Shown here: piece by piece, positions 54,081 to 64,000 of the stretch
Layout: every line of letters starts with the position of its first letter
Numbering within the stretch: position 1 is the stretch's first letter
Assembly (NCBI GenBank): GCA_023052935.1
Contig: CM041292.1
Coordinates: 204,747,799 to 204,811,798, forward strand
Direction: 5' to 3'
Source: Piezodorus guildinii
Lineage: Eukaryota; Arthropoda; Insecta; Hemiptera; Pentatomidae
Length of the DNA stretch: 64,000 nt
The notes under the pieces: model-generated
What the model was told of the DNA's origin: nothing
Databases searched by the model: none
What the model saw: the letters and a program-made list of their open reading frames with translations, nothing else
Position numbers and translations under genes: made by a program

Positions 54081-56926
54081 ATATATGTATATTTTGTAAT
54101 AGAAAGATGACAGATTAAGGGTATGCAAAAAAAACATTTTATAACGATGTGAAAACAAAATGTTATCTTTTAATTTATAAAACTGGTGTTACTAGGATTT
54201 TTGAGAATAGCCTAGGGGTGAAACTTTGGAGATGAAAAATGAAAGAAAATTTGAGTGAAAATGTGGATTCCATTTATTTATTTTTTTAAACCTATAAATA
54301 ACATATTTATATTGTTATTAATAAATAATATACTTTTTTTTATATTGATAGGGACCAGATCTTTGAGAATACATGTACAATATCTTTTATCAATGTCCAA
54401 TACGATTGTATATAAGAGTAATTTTTTTTAAAATTAATAAAACAGTTGTAAATAATTTTTTTTCCGTATTTTGGAGAGGAATCGAACAAAAGTCTCTCAT
54501 TGGATTGGTTTTTAATAATTCATGTTAACACTACACAAAAAATTGTGGGTTTTCTAGTGATGTATCTGTTCCATAGTTTATTATCTTGGAATTTTTTCTA
54601 TTCTTCATCACTTAAATATTAGAGTGGTCAACGGACATACTTTTATCTTTTTCATTTAGAGGAGATAGAACTATATTGTTGTTTACATTTACTTAGGTTT
54701 GATGGTAAGATGAACATTTTTAACAGGTAAACAAACTATCAAATTTTCTCATAATGCACATTTAAACGTCGTAATTGGCAAGCGTGAGTTTAAATCCAAA
54801 CATCTTTCATTTTTTAGCTTAGTGGTCTCTAAATGTACACAGATTAGAAACCATTGCTTTAATAATTTAATGAAAACTGTATAGAAATAAAGCAGAATGA
54901 GAAATTCAAAGAAACAAGAGATGTCACTTCTTACAGTAAAAGGTAAAGTGTAAATTAGGGTTTAAATAACAAAAATATAACATGATCTATTGATGAACTA
55001 ATTATTTCTTTACTCGGACGATAAAAAAAAAGAAGAAAAATATTACAACTACATATTATTAAATTAGTTTTAATTGTTTTTTTTGAATTGTTAGGAATAG
55101 AGCAAGAGATGAACACCACATCAAGTTCAGAAGATACATGAATTTTATTAAAGATAAATCAACATAAATTTAAAATATAATAGTTATAATTTAATTGTAA
55201 TTTTTAAAATGCGTACTTTAATTAAATTTTATGTTGGTTTAAGTACACACATACAAATTAGTTGTGTTCTAATTATGCTAATAATATGCATATTACATAG
55301 CTTACATAACTTGTTTATTTACTTTTAACGACTCAATGAAATTCAAAATATTCTCAATTATACCCTACTACCTTTGGTCCCAATAAATTTCTATAATCCC
55401 ATATCTCCTTAAATAAATAACAATTATTTAGTTTCATAAAAAAAAAAAATTATAATTTACGTAAATAATAAAATAGTAACTTCTGATATCATTATCAGGA
55501 GGATAATTCATAAAAGTGATTTTCTTTTGTTTTAACACCCGAAAAAATATTGATTTTTTAAAATTTTGTTGTATGTATCTTTTTCAAGTAGTATTTAAAA
55601 TCTTAAAAAAATTCCACAAGATATAAGATAGTGAATAATTATCAGTAATTAAATATTTCACAGCAAAAAGTTGTTTTCCTATCTGCTTATTGCCGTAGAA
55701 ATGTACATTTACAAGGTAACGCAAATTAGGTCCAAGGTTAACCTTTCAGCTTGTTTACTTTTTCAATTCATGTTGACAGATGAAACATTTTCTCGTTACA
55801 TTCTGAGGAAAGTAAAATTCTCTAAAATCTGAAAATTATTTTTTTAAAAAATGATTAAGGTAAAAACTTCCGATAACAAAATAAAACTTATGTTTCAGGA
55901 CCAGTCTGATTTTTTTTTACCATATTCTTAACTAATTATTTAATAGTTTTTAATCAAGGGATAAAAACCAAATCTTTAGTCATATTTAAAAATAAATATT
56001 CCATACAAAATGCTTTCAAATTTTGATTTTTACGAATGTTATTTGTATAAAAAAAATATCATAGATAAATTGTATATTTATGTAGAATGTTAATGCAATT
56101 AAATTTTGTTTCTGTTGAGACTGAGTAATACAACATAATACTAAGAATAATCTGTAATGAATACAACTCTACCCGTATTAAACATCGACTAGTTATTAAA
56201 AAATAAAAATAAAATAAAAAACATCTTCCAGAATAGAAAATATGAGAATAATTTGTATAATGAACACATAGAGAGAACAAATACCAAGAGAGAATCATTG
56301 TTTGGTAAAATCAACAAAGTTCATCAAAACATTAGATATTTGTGTTGAATTTCTTTGACTGTCTGTAATGGCTTTAGAATTGAATTAAAAAAAGAACTCT
56401 CACAATACACAAATAAATATACAACTTTTATAAAATCACAATTTTTTTAATATATATTTTACTATAATTAACATTAGAATAAAATAAATGGAAAAAGTGG
56501 TTGAAAATAAATTAATTTAACACTGAAATTGTGATTTTACAGGTAGTATTTCTTATTTTATGATTATTTCCAATTCTGAAGAATAATATTAAATTTTAAA
56601 CAAAATATAAGGATAAAAACTGAATTAAAACATGCCAAACCACTAATAATTAATTATTATATTGTAAACCAAGAGTACCAAAGTAAATCATAAAACTTTT
56701 AAAGAAAAAAATGCAAAAGATGTATTTGAAAAAAAATAAATAAATAAAAACAGAGAATAACAGTCACAAGAAGACATTTTGGTATAATAATATGTAAATA
56801 ATATTCTTAGAATATATTGAAAACAATTATCAGCCTAATTTATACAAAATTTATACAACAGGCAAAGATGTAATGATAATAACTTAGAGTATAATCTTAC
56901 ACCTATCAATGATAAAGTTATGGGAA
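54081..56926. other. Intergenic AT-rich region
   Basis: No gene, transposon end or RNA gene recognised over 2.8 kb. Open frames are short and without family resemblance. Confidence 0.5.
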
Positions 56927-56932
56927 TTTATT
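56927..56932 (-). terminator. Candidate polyadenylation signal of NVL
   Basis: AATAAA on the - strand, about 30 bases after the NVL stop codon. Confidence 0.5.
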
Positions 56933-56961
56933 TACATAGATACATAAAAATAAATTATAAA

Positions 56962-62747
<5,786 letters not shown>

Positions 62748-63690
62748 CTAAAAAGAAACAAATAAGATATTAGTATAATATAAAAAAATGTTTTAGAAAG
62801 ACATAAAAAAAAAAAAAAAAATGCTATCTTAAACAAATAAAGTAAAAGTTAAGAGCTTAACATTTATATTAAGATAAATAACCTTAATAATGACTTTTAA
62901 GAATCAATTGCAACTTCTTTTGAAATAATTATTTTTCTAAATCAATCAAGCCTTTCAATAGGTATGTATTAAGCCATAATTTCTATAGTCTCATTCTCTC
63001 TCCTCCCCAGATCATTTAATACCTAAAGGGGAAATTTTAATTTCACAAAATTCAAATTTTACTCAATATATGAGAACATTAGGCATTTTGTTGGTAAAAA
63101 AGTGGAGTATAAATTTTCAATTGATCCCCACCTCGTTTAGGCAATATTTAAGTGTAAAACAAATCAAAGAATATCCACTACGATTGAGAAATGAGTGGTA
63201 AGCTTTATAAAGCTTTGAGGTTGAGGCAAATAGACCAAAAGGGATGATGTACTTGCTTTAGTTAAGACAGAGCTATTTGCAGTAAATAATATTTGCTCAA
63301 ATACTTTAATTTTCCCAATCAATTCTCTTCTATGAGTGCTGTACGATAAAAAAGAATGGTAAATAAAAGAATGAATTTGAATCAATCTTCCCTGAATATG
63401 AATAACTACCGATCACAAAACTTGACTCATTGAGTCCGGGTAGGTAAAAATTCCCAGCAAAAGCTGAGGAAGGGCGAAATTCTGAAATAATAATAATTAA
63501 TAAAAATCTTATATTATCATTAAATATATTTCAAAATAAATGATTAAAAAACTAAATGGTGAAGTTATATCAAAACAAATAGTTGCTTTATTTTCATTAT
63601 GAAAACACGTATTTAGAATCAAACAACTTTTTTCCTATTTGTTTTACTATGCAAGTAATTAAAATATTGTACGAGGCAAACGTGGAAGGA
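62748..63690. other. Presumed NVL intron sequence
   Basis: No further NVL exon recognised upstream of 62747 within the window. Confidence 0.4.
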
Positions 63691-63840
63691 AAAAGGGCAA
63701 GATGAAGACCCAGAAAGACTTTGATGTCAGAACTGGCTCTAGAGAGGAGAGGCATGGAGTGGCTAAGGGTAAGCACCTGGTTCAAGATGGGTCTTTGGTT
63801 CAGGCTCCACAACCTAAGAGTCTCTGTACTGACCGACGGT
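63690..63840 (+). pseudogene. Possible LINE C-terminal fragment
   Basis: It reads GRRPRKTLMSELALERRGME, a basic motif reminiscent of LINE protein ends, followed by WFKMGLWFRL. Too short to place. Confidence 0.25.
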
Positions 63841-63864
63841 AGGGGAGGATAAGATAAAGAAAGT

Positions 63865-64000
63865 CGGGATCACTTATAGCGTGGTTGCTAGAACAGCTTT
63901 CTATGCCAAAGGTCGCAGGTTCAAACCTGCAGGTGGCCCTAGGACTTTTTAATGGGAGTAAAAAATCCTTAGTTATGCCGTCCTTCGGAGGGGACGTTAA
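63865..64000 (+). mobile_element. SINE-2, 5' part, cut by the window edge
   Basis: The tRNA-like head has an A-box-like stretch (TAGCGTGGTTGCTAGAAC) and a B-box (GGTTCAAACCT), followed by the SINE-2 body to GGACGTTAA. This is the best-preserved SINE-2 head in the window. Confidence 0.8.

Noticed and set aside
63164..63385. Additional NVL exon
   Set aside because: The 73-codon frame has none of the NVL linker or D1 motifs and no matching phase-0 splice sites were found.

Overview
The window is a stretch of AT-rich, repeat-swollen animal chromosome, almost certainly insect. Reasons: spliced genes with GT-AG introns, three members of the CHK-kinase-like (ecdysteroid-kinase-related) family that is strongly expanded in insects, Jockey-type LINEs, a gypsy-type LTR element with a tRNA-Lys-like primer site, mariners and tRNA-derived SINEs. 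I cannot name the species.

Host genes. Three CHK-kinase-like paralogues lie on the + strand: CHK1 (11027-12238), CHK2 (46241-47446) and CHK3 (57485-58725). CHK1 and CHK2 keep every catalytic residue I can check. CHK3 has lost the ATP-site Lys and both catalytic Asp residues and carries a frameshift, so it looks like a dead or dying pseudokinase. On the - strand the 3' part of NVL (an AAA ATPase of ribosome biogenesis) can be assembled from five phase-0 exons between 62747 and 56962. CHK3 lies antisense inside the last NVL intron, and its restored stop codon overlaps the splice donor.

Repeats, left to right. 1-1.8 kb: a LINE family B copy split by a LINE family A copy. 2.2-3.1 kb: an inverted-repeat element. 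4.5-10.8 kb: copies of a ~0.9-kb repeat (called R900 here), a ~0.43-kb tandem duplication and a cluster of tRNA-derived SINE-2 copies. 12.8-16.5 kb: a foldback element, a 347-bp tandem repeat and a foldback fragment. 17.4-20.5 kb: SINEs, a 35-bp satellite and a mariner relic. 21-24.7 kb: LINE-B copies, an internally deleted mariner and a 31/24-bp satellite. 25-26.4 kb: a 1.4-kb palindrome. 26.5-34.5 kb: LINE-B and many R900 copies. 34.5-37.6 kb: a gypsy-type element without pol. 38-42.6 kb: a full-length LINE-A. 42.9-44.1 kb: a three-level nest (foldback, LINE, SINE). 44.1-45.9 kb: two adjacent R900 copies. 49.2-51.5 kb: a palindrome split by a LINE. 51.8-54 kb: a small foldback and a degraded LINE. 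Many insertions have target-site duplications (TSDs) readable to the base, which gives a relative order of events.

Most unusual signal. Several foldback elements (2.2, 12.8, 16.3, 51.8 and 59.7 kb) carry a ~39-nt motif with the core order of a hammerhead ribozyme: CUGANGA, a stem II whose two sides co-vary between copies, GAAAC, and a short self-complementary stem III. This resembles the small dimer-acting hammerheads described from Penelope-like retroelements. No Penelope protein is visible here, so these would be non-autonomous carriers.
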